A stretch of DNA of 64,000 nt from Paenibacillus glycanilyticus. Its GTDB lineage: Bacteria; Bacillota; Bacilli; Paenibacillales; Paenibacillaceae. The stretch lies in the NCBI RefSeq assembly GCF_023715145.1, contig NZ_JAMBNP010000019.1, positions 1 to 64,000 on the forward strand, given 5' to 3'. Below are positions 7,909-17,089 of the stretch, piece by piece. Position 1 is the stretch's first letter, and every line of letters starts with the position of its first letter. The notes beneath the pieces were generated by a model, which saw only the letters and a program-made list of their open reading frames with translations, did no database searches and was not told the origin of the DNA. The translations under genes and the position numbers were made by a program.

Positions 7909-9600
7909 TTACGCTCCTGGGTATTGCTTGGACAGCAGCGCATGCCACTCATCCTTCAGCTCGCTCCAATGCGCGCGCTTCTCAAGCGCCGACTGGAATT
8001 CGCTCCAAGCCGCTTCAAAAGCCTTGTCGTCCTTGGCCATCATCAGTTTGGCCTTGTATTCTTTCCTTACGTTCTCCAGCTCGGGAGAATATTTCTCCCA
8101 CAGGCTGCCCGGTTCGGACTTAACCAAGTCATATGGCTCCGCGACGCGAATGGCTCCCATCTTGCTGATCGCGTTGGTGAAGTCGATCGTCTTCTGGCGT
8201 CCCGCTACCGTGTCGGTAGCCTCGTAGTTCCACCATGGATACCACTCGTTGCTGTACGAGGATGCTGCGTAAAGCTCAGGCGTCGTGCTTGCTTTCTTCG
8301 CCGCATCGCCGGAATCATGAAGAGCGGTGTAGTTCTCGTCGATATAATGCCATTTGCCCAGCGGCTTATCGACCCAATCCCAGAAGGTTCCCGCAGGTCC
8401 TTCATTGATTTCCTGCTGCATTTCCGGCTTAGGCGAAAGCGCGTAATCAAAGAATTTGAGAATGGCGTCGAGATTTTTCGTATTTTTGCTGATATACACG
8501 TCATCGCCAGGATTCGGATTGATGATGGTGTTGATGCCGACTTTGTCTACGCCAGCCACTTTAGGATACGGAACAGTCTGATAATACCAAGCCGGCGCGG
8601 TTGGTCCGTTCAGGACTTCCCACAGATGAGCATCCATGTTGAAGAATCCGCCAACGTTCATCGCCATGCGACCGGACTGATTTTTTTCCTTATAGCGCTC
8701 TTTTTTGTCCGTAATCGCTTCTTTGTCGATTAGTCCTTCGTTGTACATTTTGTTCATCCACTTGTAAGCTTCTTTGTATTGCGGATTATCATAGATGAAC
8801 TCGTAGTCATCGCCCTTCTTCTCTACCGGAACAACGCCCCCGCCGCTGGTCGATACGCCAAACGTGTTCAGGATGACGTTCTCGTCGTTGGCATCCGACA
8901 GGAAGCCGAGCGGAATGAGCTTATTGCCGGAGGCGTCGGTCTGCTGGCTTGCGGCCTTCAAATATTGTTCCACGCCTTCAATCGTAGCCAAATCTTCCTT
9001 CTTCATGCCCGCTTTCTCCAGAACGTCCTCGCGTACGAACCAGCCAAGCGATGCCCAGCCCGGCCATGGATCCTCCGGATTCTGGTCAAACCACGTCGGA
9101 ATGGACCAGATATGACCGTCCTTGTCCTTCATTGCATCCAGATATTGCTTCGGGATCGAAGCGAGTCCCGGATATTTGTCCGGCATGTCGAAGTACTGCT
9201 CGAGCGGTTGAATGGTGCCGGAACGAATCATGGACGTATTGATAACATCGTTCCGTCCGAAGAGGGCCGCATCCTCGAAGCCGCCGGTATTCAGCTTCAG
9301 GTTAAGCGCGGTGGCGGCGTCTCCCTGCGTAGATTCGACCTGCACGTCGACAAACGGTTCGTTCTCTCTCCAATATTTTTGAACCATGCTGTCGTTGTTG
9401 ACGGTGGTCGTCCATCCGAGCCACAGATCAAACTTTCCTCCTTGCTTGCCTCCCTCAGCCGTCTGTCCGGTCTGTTCCGGATCTTGCGATGGCGAGTTCG
9501 TCGAGCTGCCGCCCCCGCCCGAGCAGGCGGTTAATGCCAGCATAAGCGCGGCAAGCGCGCCGGCCGTGGCCGACTTTGCATAAAATGCGCGACTTTTCAT
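7909..9600 (-). CDS. sugar ABC importer, substrate-binding lipoprotein (LplA-type)
   Basis: A 563-aa extracellular solute-binding protein. The signal peptide ends in lipobox LTAC with lipidated Cys26, followed by a Gly/Ser-rich linker (SGGGGSST). Length and the long two-lobed body fit the LplA/YtcQ class that partners YtcP/LplC-like permeases. It should bind an oligosaccharide at the cell surface for the permeases encoded just upstream (9686-11480). SD GAGGGG precedes the ATG. The exact sugar is not visible; the surrounding alpha-galactosidase and beta-mannosidase suggest galactomannan-type oligosaccharides. Confidence 0.93.
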   Translation of the reverse strand: MKSRAFYAKSATAGALAALMLALTACSGGGGSSTNSPSQDPEQTGQTAEGGKQGGKFDLWLGWTTTVNNDSMVQKYWRENEPFVDVQVESTQGDAATALNLKLNTGGFEDAALFGRNDVINTSMIRSGTIQPLEQYFDMPDKYPGLASIPKQYLDAMKDKDGHIWSIPTWFDQNPEDPWPGWASLGWFVREDVLEKAGMKKEDLATIEGVEQYLKAASQQTDASGNKLIPLGFLSDANDENVILNTFGVSTSGGGVVPVEKKGDDYEFIYDNPQYKEAYKWMNKMYNEGLIDKEAITDKKERYKEKNQSGRMAMNVGGFFNMDAHLWEVLNGPTAPAWYYQTVPYPKVAGVDKVGINTIINPNPGDDVYISKNTKNLDAILKFFDYALSPKPEMQQEINEGPAGTFWDWVDKPLGKWHYIDENYTALHDSGDAAKKASTTPELYAASSYSNEWYPWWNYEATDTVAGRQKTIDFTNAISKMGAIRVAEPYDLVKSEPGSLWEKYSPELENVRKEYKAKLMMAKDDKAFEAAWSEFQSALEKRAHWSELKDEWHALLSKQYPGA

Positions 9601-9685
9601 ATTCTTTCCCCTCTCTGTCTAGCTACTATTTTGGTATATGTGGTAAATCCTAATACCCTGCGATAACTTGCAAGATCGGAAAACC

Positions 9686-10585
9686 TTAACCTTTGACCGA
9701 ACCAATGAGTACGCCTTTGACAAAAAATCGCTGAAGAAACGGATACACGCACAAAATTGGAATGGCACTTACCATAACGGTTGCCATCTTGACGGACATT
9801 AGCGTCACTTGGGACAAGTTTCTGCTGCCCCGCGCGAGCGCCTCCACGCTATTATTGGAACCCATCACCACCGAGATATCCTGGGCGGACAAAAGCTGCT
9901 GCAGGAACGTTTGAACCGGAATCAGATTCTGATCCGAGACGAAAAAGGCGCCGGCGAACCAATCGTTCCAGTGCATAACGCCCGTGAAGAGACCAAGAGC
10001 CGCGAGCATCGGCTTGGAAAGCGGAATTATAATGGAGAACAGGACTCTCGGGGGCTTGGCGCCATCCATCTCCGCCGATTCGATCAACGCCTCCGGAATA
10101 CCTTGGATAAACTTCAGCATGACGAACATGTTCCAGGCCGAAAAGGCGCTTGGCAGAATGTATACCCAGAACGTGTTGATCAAAGACAGATTAAACAGCT
10201 GGATGTAAAACGGAATCAGGCCGCCGCTAAACAGCATCGTGATCAGAACGATCGTCAGCAGCGTCTTTCTCGCCGGCATCTGCCTGTAGGACAAGGCGAA
10301 CGCGGCAAGAAGGGTTACCAGAAGACCGCTGATTGTGCCGATAATCGTTCGCAGAATCGTAATTAGGTAGGAGTGCTGAATGACCTTGTTGCCAAGCACG
10401 ATATGGAAGTTGGACAACGTGAACTCCCTCGGCCACAAGTATACGCCTCCCTTGGCGGCGTCGCTTCCCGTGTTGAGAGAAATCGCCAGCATGTAAAGGA
10501 ACGGATAGAGGACCGTCAGGCAGAGCAGCAGCAGGAGCAGGGTAATAACCGTTTGCCCGATCTTTTCGCCAGTTGAACGTTTCAT
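9686..10585 (-). CDS. sugar ABC importer permease (LplC/YtcP-type)
   Basis: A 299-aa inner permease with about six membrane segments, beginning with TVITLLLLLLCLTVLYPFLY. The EAA loop that contacts the ATPase is visible as EALIESAEMDGAKPP near residues 175-190. The C-terminus FFVKGVLIGSVKG is typical of LplC-like carbohydrate permeases. It starts four bases after the stop of the partner permease and precedes the binding-protein gene, so the three form one importer. No ATPase gene accompanies it. Confidence 0.93.
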   Translation of the reverse strand: MKRSTGEKIGQTVITLLLLLLCLTVLYPFLYMLAISLNTGSDAAKGGVYLWPREFTLSNFHIVLGNKVIQHSYLITILRTIIGTISGLLVTLLAAFALSYRQMPARKTLLTIVLITMLFSGGLIPFYIQLFNLSLINTFWVYILPSAFSAWNMFVMLKFIQGIPEALIESAEMDGAKPPRVLFSIIIPLSKPMLAALGLFTGVMHWNDWFAGAFFVSDQNLIPVQTFLQQLLSAQDISVVMGSNNSVEALARGSRNLSQVTLMSVKMATVMVSAIPILCVYPFLQRFFVKGVLIGSVKG

Positions 10586-10589
10586 TCGG

Positions 10590-11480
10590 TTACCAGAGCC
10601 CCTCTCCGTTGATTCTTCTGGATATCTGGTTCGTGCTGAGAACCAGCAGCAGACTGATAACCGAAGACAACAATCCTACTGCCGTCGCGCTGCCGAAATA
10701 GCCTTGCTGCAAACCGCTTCGGAGAATATACGTATCCAGAACGTCCGCAACCGGCTGGTTGGCAGGGTTCATCAGCGGATAGATTTGATCCATGCCGACC
10801 GCAATGAGGCTTGGCATGCTGAGGATCAGAACGATGGAAATCGTCGGCAGGATGCCCGGGAACGTGATGTGCCGAATTTGCGCCAGACGACCCGCTCCTT
10901 CCACCTTGGCCGCTTCGTAGAGCTGCGGGTCGATGGACGTAATGGCGGCCAGATACAGAATCGTGTTCCAGCCAACTTCCTTCCACAATCCGCTCGCTAC
11001 GATCATCGGGCGGAACCACTCGGTCGAGCCCAGGAAGAATACCGGATCACCGCCGAGAGACACGATCAGCTGATTAATGAGACCGTTGTCCAGAGTGAGC
11101 AGCGACTGCAGAATGTAAGCGACTACAATCCAGGAGAAAAAATGGGGCAAATAGCTGACCGATTGAACGAACCGTTTGAAGCCCCCGTGGCTTACCTCGT
11201 TAATCATCAATGCCAAAATGATTGGTGCGGGAAAGCCAAACACAAATTTAAGCAACGCGATGTACACGGTGTTCCTTACCACAAGCCAGAATTGGCTGTC
11301 GTGAAGGAATGCAAAATTTTCGAAGCCGGTCCAAGGGCTGTTCCAGATGGTGTAGCCGATATGGAAGTCCTTGAACGCCACCTGTATGCCGGCCATCGGC
11401 ACGTAGCTGAACAGCAGAAGCAGCACGACGGCCGGCATGATCATGAGATATTGCCATTTGTATTTAAGTATGGCAGACAT
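10590..11480 (-). CDS. sugar ABC importer permease (LplB-type)
   Basis: A 296-aa permease with six predicted membrane segments and the EAA-type loop LYEAAKVEGAGRL. The frame is open upstream to 11717, but the extra N-terminus is Arg/Cys-rich and unlike the family. The ATG at 11480 follows the site GAGGTGATACG, so it is chosen. It is the first gene of the importer trio and lies 175 nt after the beta-mannosidase stop, so it may have its own promoter or be read through from the mannosidase gene. Confidence 0.93.
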   Translation of the reverse strand: MSAILKYKWQYLMIMPAVVLLLLFSYVPMAGIQVAFKDFHIGYTIWNSPWTGFENFAFLHDSQFWLVVRNTVYIALLKFVFGFPAPIILALMINEVSHGGFKRFVQSVSYLPHFFSWIVVAYILQSLLTLDNGLINQLIVSLGGDPVFFLGSTEWFRPMIVASGLWKEVGWNTILYLAAITSIDPQLYEAAKVEGAGRLAQIRHITFPGILPTISIVLILSMPSLIAVGMDQIYPLMNPANQPVADVLDTYILRSGLQQGYFGSATAVGLLSSVISLLLVLSTNQISRRINGEGLW

Positions 11481-11655
11481 CGTATCACCTCTTTCTAGCT
11501 TAATTGTACGGCGGCGATGGCCTTTCGAACTACGCAACAACGATTGGTTTTCTATCGCAATGTTTGTTAATTGGGCTTGGAAGAGCGAAAGAAAGGACAC
11601 ACGCCGGCGGCAATGGCCGCAAGCGTCCGTCCTCCCTCCGAAGCAAGAACCGTTA

Positions 11656-14127
11656 TTATTCAAAAGTATCGAATAAACTCGTAACCGAAAGCTGCTCACG
11701 GAACGACTCCAGGTCAAGCGCTTCGGACAAGCCGTTCTTCGGTACCGTCACAATGGCCGGCCGGTCGGCCGAAAGGGCAAATACGTTATCGCTCCATCTG
11801 GCATCGGCACCGCTCAGCTCCAGAAGAACAAATGGCGCGAATGCCCTGCTCTCCAGACTAACGACAAACCGGTCGTCTTCCTCGGTCACCGCCGCATGGA
11901 TCTCCGGGTTCAGCAGCTCGAAATGCTTTGGCTTAACAAACAGTGCCGTACCCGAGCTGATTGTCTCTTCGCCAATGACAAATTCAAAGGCCAGATAGCT
12001 TTGGCTGAGCTGCTGCTTAGTCATAAGCGTGGCGGAGAAGTCCAAAGAGACAATTTCCGCCGAGGTAAGAGCATCCAGGGATACTTCAGCTTCGCCGAAC
12101 CGAATCGTATCCGACTTGCGGTCGAGCAGCCGCCAGCGCAGCTGTCCGCGGACGGTCTGAAGCGATTCGTTGGTCACGTGCAGCGCTACCGTTGTCCCCT
12201 CTTCATGGGCAGAAGCAAGCACCGGCGCAAAGAAACGCTTGGCGGCATGATGGGTTGCTTTCCAGCGGCCGAAGTAATCCAGGCTGGACCAGGATGCTCC
12301 CGGCCAGATGTCATTAAGCTGCCAATATACCGCGCCCATGCATCTGCCGCGATTGCGTCTCCAATGCTCCACGCCAACCCGCATGCCTTCGGCCTGAATG
12401 AGTTGGGAGACATAGAGAAGCTTATCGAAATTTCTAGGATACTTAAAATATTCGCTGATGTAATACATGATTTTCTCGTTGCCGGTACCGTTCTTTTGAT
12501 GAGCTTCCATCACGTGCGAGAAGATATTCCGGTCTTCGGGCAGCGTAAAGGTCTCAACCGTCTTGATGGACGGGAATGACTGCAGGCCGAACTCGGACAT
12601 AAAACGCGGATGAAGCGTCCGGTATTCCGTGATTGGCTTCCGTCCATGCCAGACATCCCAATAATGCATGTCGCCGATATGCTCGTTATTCGGGTCGTCG
12701 ATGCCGCCCTTGGAGGATGGCGACGACACCAAATAGGACGTGTTCGGATCGAGCGACTGCGACAGCACGGGCAGGAACTCTTCGAACTGCTTCAGATAAT
12801 CATCGCGTTGCTTCTCGCCGTAGCGTTCCGTCCAGCCCCAATACGCCCAGGCGTATTCCAGCTCGTTGTTCCCGCTCCAGAGGCCAAGCGAGGCGTGGTG
12901 ACGAAGCCGCTTCATATTGTCGATCGTCTCGAGGCGGATATTTTCCTTGAACTCGTCATTAAAATCGTAAGCTCCGCAAGCGTATAAGTGATCCTGCCAC
13001 ACGATCAGGCCATGCCGGTCGCATAGGTCGTAGAAGTAATCGTCGGCGTAGTACCCGCCGCCCCATACGCGGATACAGTTGTAGTTGGCTTCCACGCAGC
13101 TTTGGATCAGCTGTTCCGTCCGCTCGTTGCTGCGACGGCCGAATATGTTGTCTTCCGGAATGAAATTGGCGCCCATGGCGAAGATTTCGTGTCCGTTCAC
13201 TTCAAACGCAAACGATTCCCCCCACTCATCCGGCTGGCGGACAACGCGAAGCGTCCGAAGGCCGATGTTCAGCGAGCGCTCGTCAAGAACCCGCTCCTCG
13301 CCGAGCAGTTGAATCCGCACTCCGTACAAAGGCTGGCTTCCGAGATTGTTCGGCCACCATAGCTCGGGACTCGCAATATTGATTTCGAGCTTAGCGGTAT
13401 CCCCTACCTGGCTGACCAACGCATCCAGCGTCCGCCCATCGGGCGTCTCCATGGAAACGAGAAGCGTAAGCGGAATTTCGGAGGACCACCTTTCCAAAGC
13501 GGCGGCAATCTCCACCGTAACGTTGTTGTCACCGTGCTTCTGCGTGATGACAACATCATCGATTCGGGCATTGTTAAAGCCGCATAGCGACATATCCCGC
13601 CAGATCCCCATATCGGGAAGCTGCGGACCCCAGTCCCAGCCAAACATGCTATGCGCCTTGCGCAAATGCGAGATGCCCGGTACGGCATCGGCGCAGCTCG
13701 TCAAGAACAGCTCCTTGTCCTTCGCGAGCACGTAGTTCGTAGCCGAGTGGATGATGACGTGAATTTCATTGCTGCCGGCGGACAACAGATCCTTTACATC
13801 GGCTTCGTAGGTGCGATGCATATTGTTCGTATTTAATACGGCTTGTCCGTTCACGTAGACCTCGCACAGCGTATCCAATCCCTCGCAGCGGAGCAATACG
13901 CGGTCCAGCAGTAGCAAGTCCTCGTCGACGAGGAAGCTGCGGCGGTATTCGTAGTCGAACTTGGTCAGCTCCAAAATATCGTATTCGTTGTCTCGGAAGT
14001 ACGGATCTTCCATCTTTCCGGCAGACAACAGATCATGGAATACGGAGCCCGGAACGGTAGCTTTATTCCATTCCGCTTCATCCGTTCTTTTCATCGTCCA
14101 ATTGCCGTTCAGCGTTACTGAGCGCAT
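11656..14127 (-). CDS. beta-mannosidase, GH2
   Basis: An 823-aa GH2 exo-beta-mannosidase (cytoplasmic, no signal peptide) that releases mannose from beta-1,4-mannooligosaccharides or the Man-beta-GlcNAc core. Domains in order are a jelly-roll sugar-binding domain (VTLNGNWTMKR, VPGSVFHDLL), an immunoglobulin-like domain, a TIM barrel and C-terminal Ig-like domains. Catalytic marks are the acid/base Glu in WSGNNELEYAW (~residue 420) and the nucleophile Glu in MSEFGLQSFPS (~residue 511). The ATG at 14127 begins MRSVTLNGNW and is chosen over an upstream frame extension. It is divergent from an AraC-type regulator at 14323. Confidence 0.92.
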   Translation of the reverse strand: MRSVTLNGNWTMKRTDEAEWNKATVPGSVFHDLLSAGKMEDPYFRDNEYDILELTKFDYEYRRSFLVDEDLLLLDRVLLRCEGLDTLCEVYVNGQAVLNTNNMHRTYEADVKDLLSAGSNEIHVIIHSATNYVLAKDKELFLTSCADAVPGISHLRKAHSMFGWDWGPQLPDMGIWRDMSLCGFNNARIDDVVITQKHGDNNVTVEIAAALERWSSEIPLTLLVSMETPDGRTLDALVSQVGDTAKLEINIASPELWWPNNLGSQPLYGVRIQLLGEERVLDERSLNIGLRTLRVVRQPDEWGESFAFEVNGHEIFAMGANFIPEDNIFGRRSNERTEQLIQSCVEANYNCIRVWGGGYYADDYFYDLCDRHGLIVWQDHLYACGAYDFNDEFKENIRLETIDNMKRLRHHASLGLWSGNNELEYAWAYWGWTERYGEKQRDDYLKQFEEFLPVLSQSLDPNTSYLVSSPSSKGGIDDPNNEHIGDMHYWDVWHGRKPITEYRTLHPRFMSEFGLQSFPSIKTVETFTLPEDRNIFSHVMEAHQKNGTGNEKIMYYISEYFKYPRNFDKLLYVSQLIQAEGMRVGVEHWRRNRGRCMGAVYWQLNDIWPGASWSSLDYFGRWKATHHAAKRFFAPVLASAHEEGTTVALHVTNESLQTVRGQLRWRLLDRKSDTIRFGEAEVSLDALTSAEIVSLDFSATLMTKQQLSQSYLAFEFVIGEETISSGTALFVKPKHFELLNPEIHAAVTEEDDRFVVSLESRAFAPFVLLELSGADARWSDNVFALSADRPAIVTVPKNGLSEALDLESFREQLSVTSLFDTFE

Positions 14128-14322
14128 GCTTATCAACCTGCTTTCAAAAGTTAAAATTGTGCTGGAATGATGCATTTCTTCCAACCTTATGGTGTGGAAA
14201 ATGCTTGATTCGGGCCTATCTTAGCACTCGAGGCCGGTCATGGTCTTGTTATGCATCTACTTTTTTTGTGCTATATTAACATCGATAATGAAGAATCTAT
14301 TAACGAGACGGAGGCAACCTCA

Positions 14323-15162
14323 ATGACCGTTTCCATGCTGTATGCGGCTACTCTGATTGATCCGCTGGTGCAATCCAACTTCCATATCGTGCATTCGGTG
14401 AAACATGCGTATCCGCTGCACGGACACGACTTCTACGAGATCTTCATCGTCATATCCGGCCAATGCACGCATTCGGTTAACGGAGAAGCCCAATTTTTGA
14501 AAGAGGGGTCTATGGTATTCATTCGTCCCGACGATACGCATAGCTATGATTTGTTGGAAGGAGAAGACTGCCAATTCCTGAACGTTAATTTCTATAAGGA
14601 GGTCGTGGAGAGTGCCTTCGATTACATCGGTCATGCGGCGTTCGCCCAGGCACTTCGGACTCCCCCTCTTCCTCCTGTTACCATGCTGTCCGGAACAGAC
14701 ATGGAGGCACTGATGAGGAAAAGCGAACAAATTCAGTTGTATACCTCAACGGATAAACAAAAAGCGAGAACGATGGCCCGCAGCTTCTTAAACGACGCGC
14801 TGACCTCTTTCTTCCTCCACTTCCGAAATGACAGCACGAAGACCATGCCGCCATGGTTCAATCATCTGCTAGGGCAGCTTCAGAAAAAAGAGAACTTTAG
14901 CGCCGGTCTGCCTCGCTTGCGCGAATTGACGGACCGAAGCGACGGCCATCTCAATCGCATCTTCAAGCAGTATCTTCGCATGACGCCAACCGCTTACTTG
15001 AACCATCTTAAGCTTGGTTATGCCAAGAACTTGCTGCTCACAACGCAGCTTCCCATTGTAGACATCGCCTTCGAGGCCGGCTTCGATAATTTGAGCCACT
15101 TCTATCACCTGTTCAAAGACGCCTACGGCATCGCGCCGGGCAAAATCCGCAATTGGCAGTAG
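14323..15162 (+). CDS. AraC-family regulator with cupin sensor
   Basis: A 279-aa regulator. Its N-terminal cupin-like region (YPLHGHDFYEIFIVISG, then FIRPDDTHSYDL) would bind a small sugar, and its C-terminal pair of helix-turn-helices ends with IVDIAFEAGFDNLSHFYHLF. The ATG at 14323 follows GGAGG by eight bases; the frame is open farther upstream but has no ribosome site there. It is transcribed divergently from the beta-mannosidase gene and ahead of the second YesMN pair, so control of the mannosidase gene (and possibly the importer) is the simplest reading. The ligand is inferred, not shown. Confidence 0.88.
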   Translation: MTVSMLYAATLIDPLVQSNFHIVHSVKHAYPLHGHDFYEIFIVISGQCTHSVNGEAQFLKEGSMVFIRPDDTHSYDLLEGEDCQFLNVNFYKEVVESAFDYIGHAAFAQALRTPPLPPVTMLSGTDMEALMRKSEQIQLYTSTDKQKARTMARSFLNDALTSFFLHFRNDSTKTMPPWFNHLLGQLQKKENFSAGLPRLRELTDRSDGHLNRIFKQYLRMTPTAYLNHLKLGYAKNLLLTTQLPIVDIAFEAGFDNLSHFYHLFKDAYGIAPGKIRNWQ

Positions 15163-15259
15163 CGGCGTGCTCCGCCGGCAGGAGCCGAATAGGCGCGGTT
15201 CCGATCTTAATGTTATAATGGCGGCAAATCCTAACTATCGACGAGAGAAGGCAAGGCGC

Positions 15260-17089
15260 TTGAGATTCCGGAATATCTACCGAAACTATATACAGAACAA
15301 CCTGTTCGTCAAAGTCATTCTCGTCTTTGCGCTCATCGTGCATGTGACGATTATCACGCTCTCTTACCTGCTCTTCGGTCTCATATCCGATTCCATTGTT
15401 AACAGCGAGCTGAACAACCAGAAGCAAGCGATGGAACGAGTCAACCGCTATATCGAGCAGAAGTACGACTGGGTGCAAAACACGGTGCAGGACATCTACC
15501 GCAACAGCCAGCTCGCCAGTAACGCTTCCTACTTTCTCCGGCATTCCTACAGCGATTACGCGCAGTACATGCTCGACCAGAACTACGCGGGAGGCAACGA
15601 GAGCGCGGTCGATATCCTGAGCTATCTGTCAGACCGGATGGATAGCGACCCCGACATCCAGAATATCCTGTTGTACAGTACGGACATGCAGCAATTGTAC
15701 GCCTTCAACGTGAACGGCCCGCGACGGCTGTACAAGACCAATCCCATCCGCTCGTACATTCCCGAGATCATGGCAGCGGAAGGGCCCGTGGCGGCGACGC
15801 CGAACATCTGGATCCGCGGGTTGATCGGCCAATGGAATTCGCAGCTATATTCCATGCGCGTCCAGGTGAATGATAAGAACACGCTGAAGAACATCGGACA
15901 GCTGCTCGTATATTTCGATTCCGGCATGGTGAACCGGTCGCTCGACCAGCAGCGGACTCCGCTCAAGGGCGAGATTCTGGTGCTGTCGCCGGACGGGCAG
16001 GTGCTGTCCGATTCCGCGAACCGTTATTACGGACAGATCTTCCCGTACATGAAGCAAATCGGCTCCCTGAAGGAAACCGAGCTGCTCGACGAGCCGTCGT
16101 ACATCTCTACGCTGACACAGAACAAAGCCGGCTATTTCGTCGTCGGCATTACGCCCAAGAGGGTGATGGCCGAGGCTTACGCGGGCCTCAAGCGGACGAT
16201 CATTCTGATCAGTTCGATCTGCATCGTCGTCGCGGTGATCATTCCGTCCATCGTGATCGTCAATATCGCGCGGCGGACGAACCGGATCGTGCACTTCATG
16301 CGGAAGGTGGAGGGCGGCAATCTCACTGCCCGCCTGCAGGACGCCCGCGAGGACGAGCTTGGGCAGATCTCTCAGAGCTTCAACGAGATGCTCGATGAGC
16401 TTGGCCGTCATATCGACCGGGAATACAAGGCGGAGCTGCGGCATAAGCAGACGGAGCTTGCCGCTCTGCAAGCCAGGGTCAACCCGCATTTTCTCTACAA
16501 CACGCTGGAGGTCATCCGAATGCGGGCAATGTCGCAGGGCGCTGTCGACGTAGGCGAGATGATCTACAGCCTCGCGGCGCTGTTCCGCAACTCGGTCAGC
16601 GCGAAGGCGGAGAACACGCTGGGCGAAGAGCTCGAGATGTGCAGGCTGTACCTGGAGCTGTTCCGTATCCGCTACAAAGACAAATTCACCTACGAGGTCG
16701 AATGCGACCAGGAGCTGTTGAGGGTTCCGATCGCAAAGCTGCTGCTGCAGCCGGTCGTGGAGAACTATATCGTGCACGGGATGGATTCCCGGAGAAAGAA
16801 CAACCGCCTGATTATCGAAGCCAAGCAAGAGCACGGCCTGATCCATGTCCGGATCCGCGATAACGGCAAAGGCATCGAGGCGGAGCAGCTCGCGCGCATC
16901 ATGCGCCGGCTGAAGATGCCGGAAACCGAGGAACAGGAGTCCTTCGGGCTGCGCAGCGTGCACGAGCGGATTGAACTGGTACACGGACCCGGCTATGGGT
17001 TAAACGTAGAAAGCACGCCCGGGAAAGGGACATTGGTTACGGTGACCTGGCCCGCGGCTGAACAACAGGAGGAAGCTGGCGATGTATAA
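15260..17089 (+). CDS. YesM-type sensor histidine kinase
   Basis: A kinase of ~609 aa with a first membrane segment (VKVILVFALIVHVTIITLSY), an extracellular sensor region of ~250 residues, a second segment (TIILISSICIVVAVIIPSIV), HAMP, VNPHFLYNTL with the phosphorylated His near residue 408, and an HATPase with DNGKGIE and GLRSVHERI. The TTG at 15260 is preceded by GAGAAGG at good spacing. The frame opens as far back as 15167, but a TATAAT at 15214-15219 would place transcription inside that extension. Its stop overlaps the response regulator gene by eight bases. Confidence 0.9.
   Translation: MRFRNIYRNYIQNNLFVKVILVFALIVHVTIITLSYLLFGLISDSIVNSELNNQKQAMERVNRYIEQKYDWVQNTVQDIYRNSQLASNASYFLRHSYSDYAQYMLDQNYAGGNESAVDILSYLSDRMDSDPDIQNILLYSTDMQQLYAFNVNGPRRLYKTNPIRSYIPEIMAAEGPVAATPNIWIRGLIGQWNSQLYSMRVQVNDKNTLKNIGQLLVYFDSGMVNRSLDQQRTPLKGEILVLSPDGQVLSDSANRYYGQIFPYMKQIGSLKETELLDEPSYISTLTQNKAGYFVVGITPKRVMAEAYAGLKRTIILISSICIVVAVIIPSIVIVNIARRTNRIVHFMRKVEGGNLTARLQDAREDELGQISQSFNEMLDELGRHIDREYKAELRHKQTELAALQARVNPHFLYNTLEVIRMRAMSQGAVDVGEMIYSLAALFRNSVSAKAENTLGEELEMCRLYLELFRIRYKDKFTYEVECDQELLRVPIAKLLLQPVVENYIVHGMDSRRKNNRLIIEAKQEHGLIHVRIRDNGKGIEAEQLARIMRRLKMPETEEQESFGLRSVHERIELVHGPGYGLNVESTPGKGTLVTVTWPAAEQQEEAGDV

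Noticed and set aside
11481..11717. N-terminal extension of the LplB-type permease up to 11717.
   Set aside because: The extra residues are Arg/Cys-rich and not membrane-like, and a strong ribosome site precedes the ATG at 11480.
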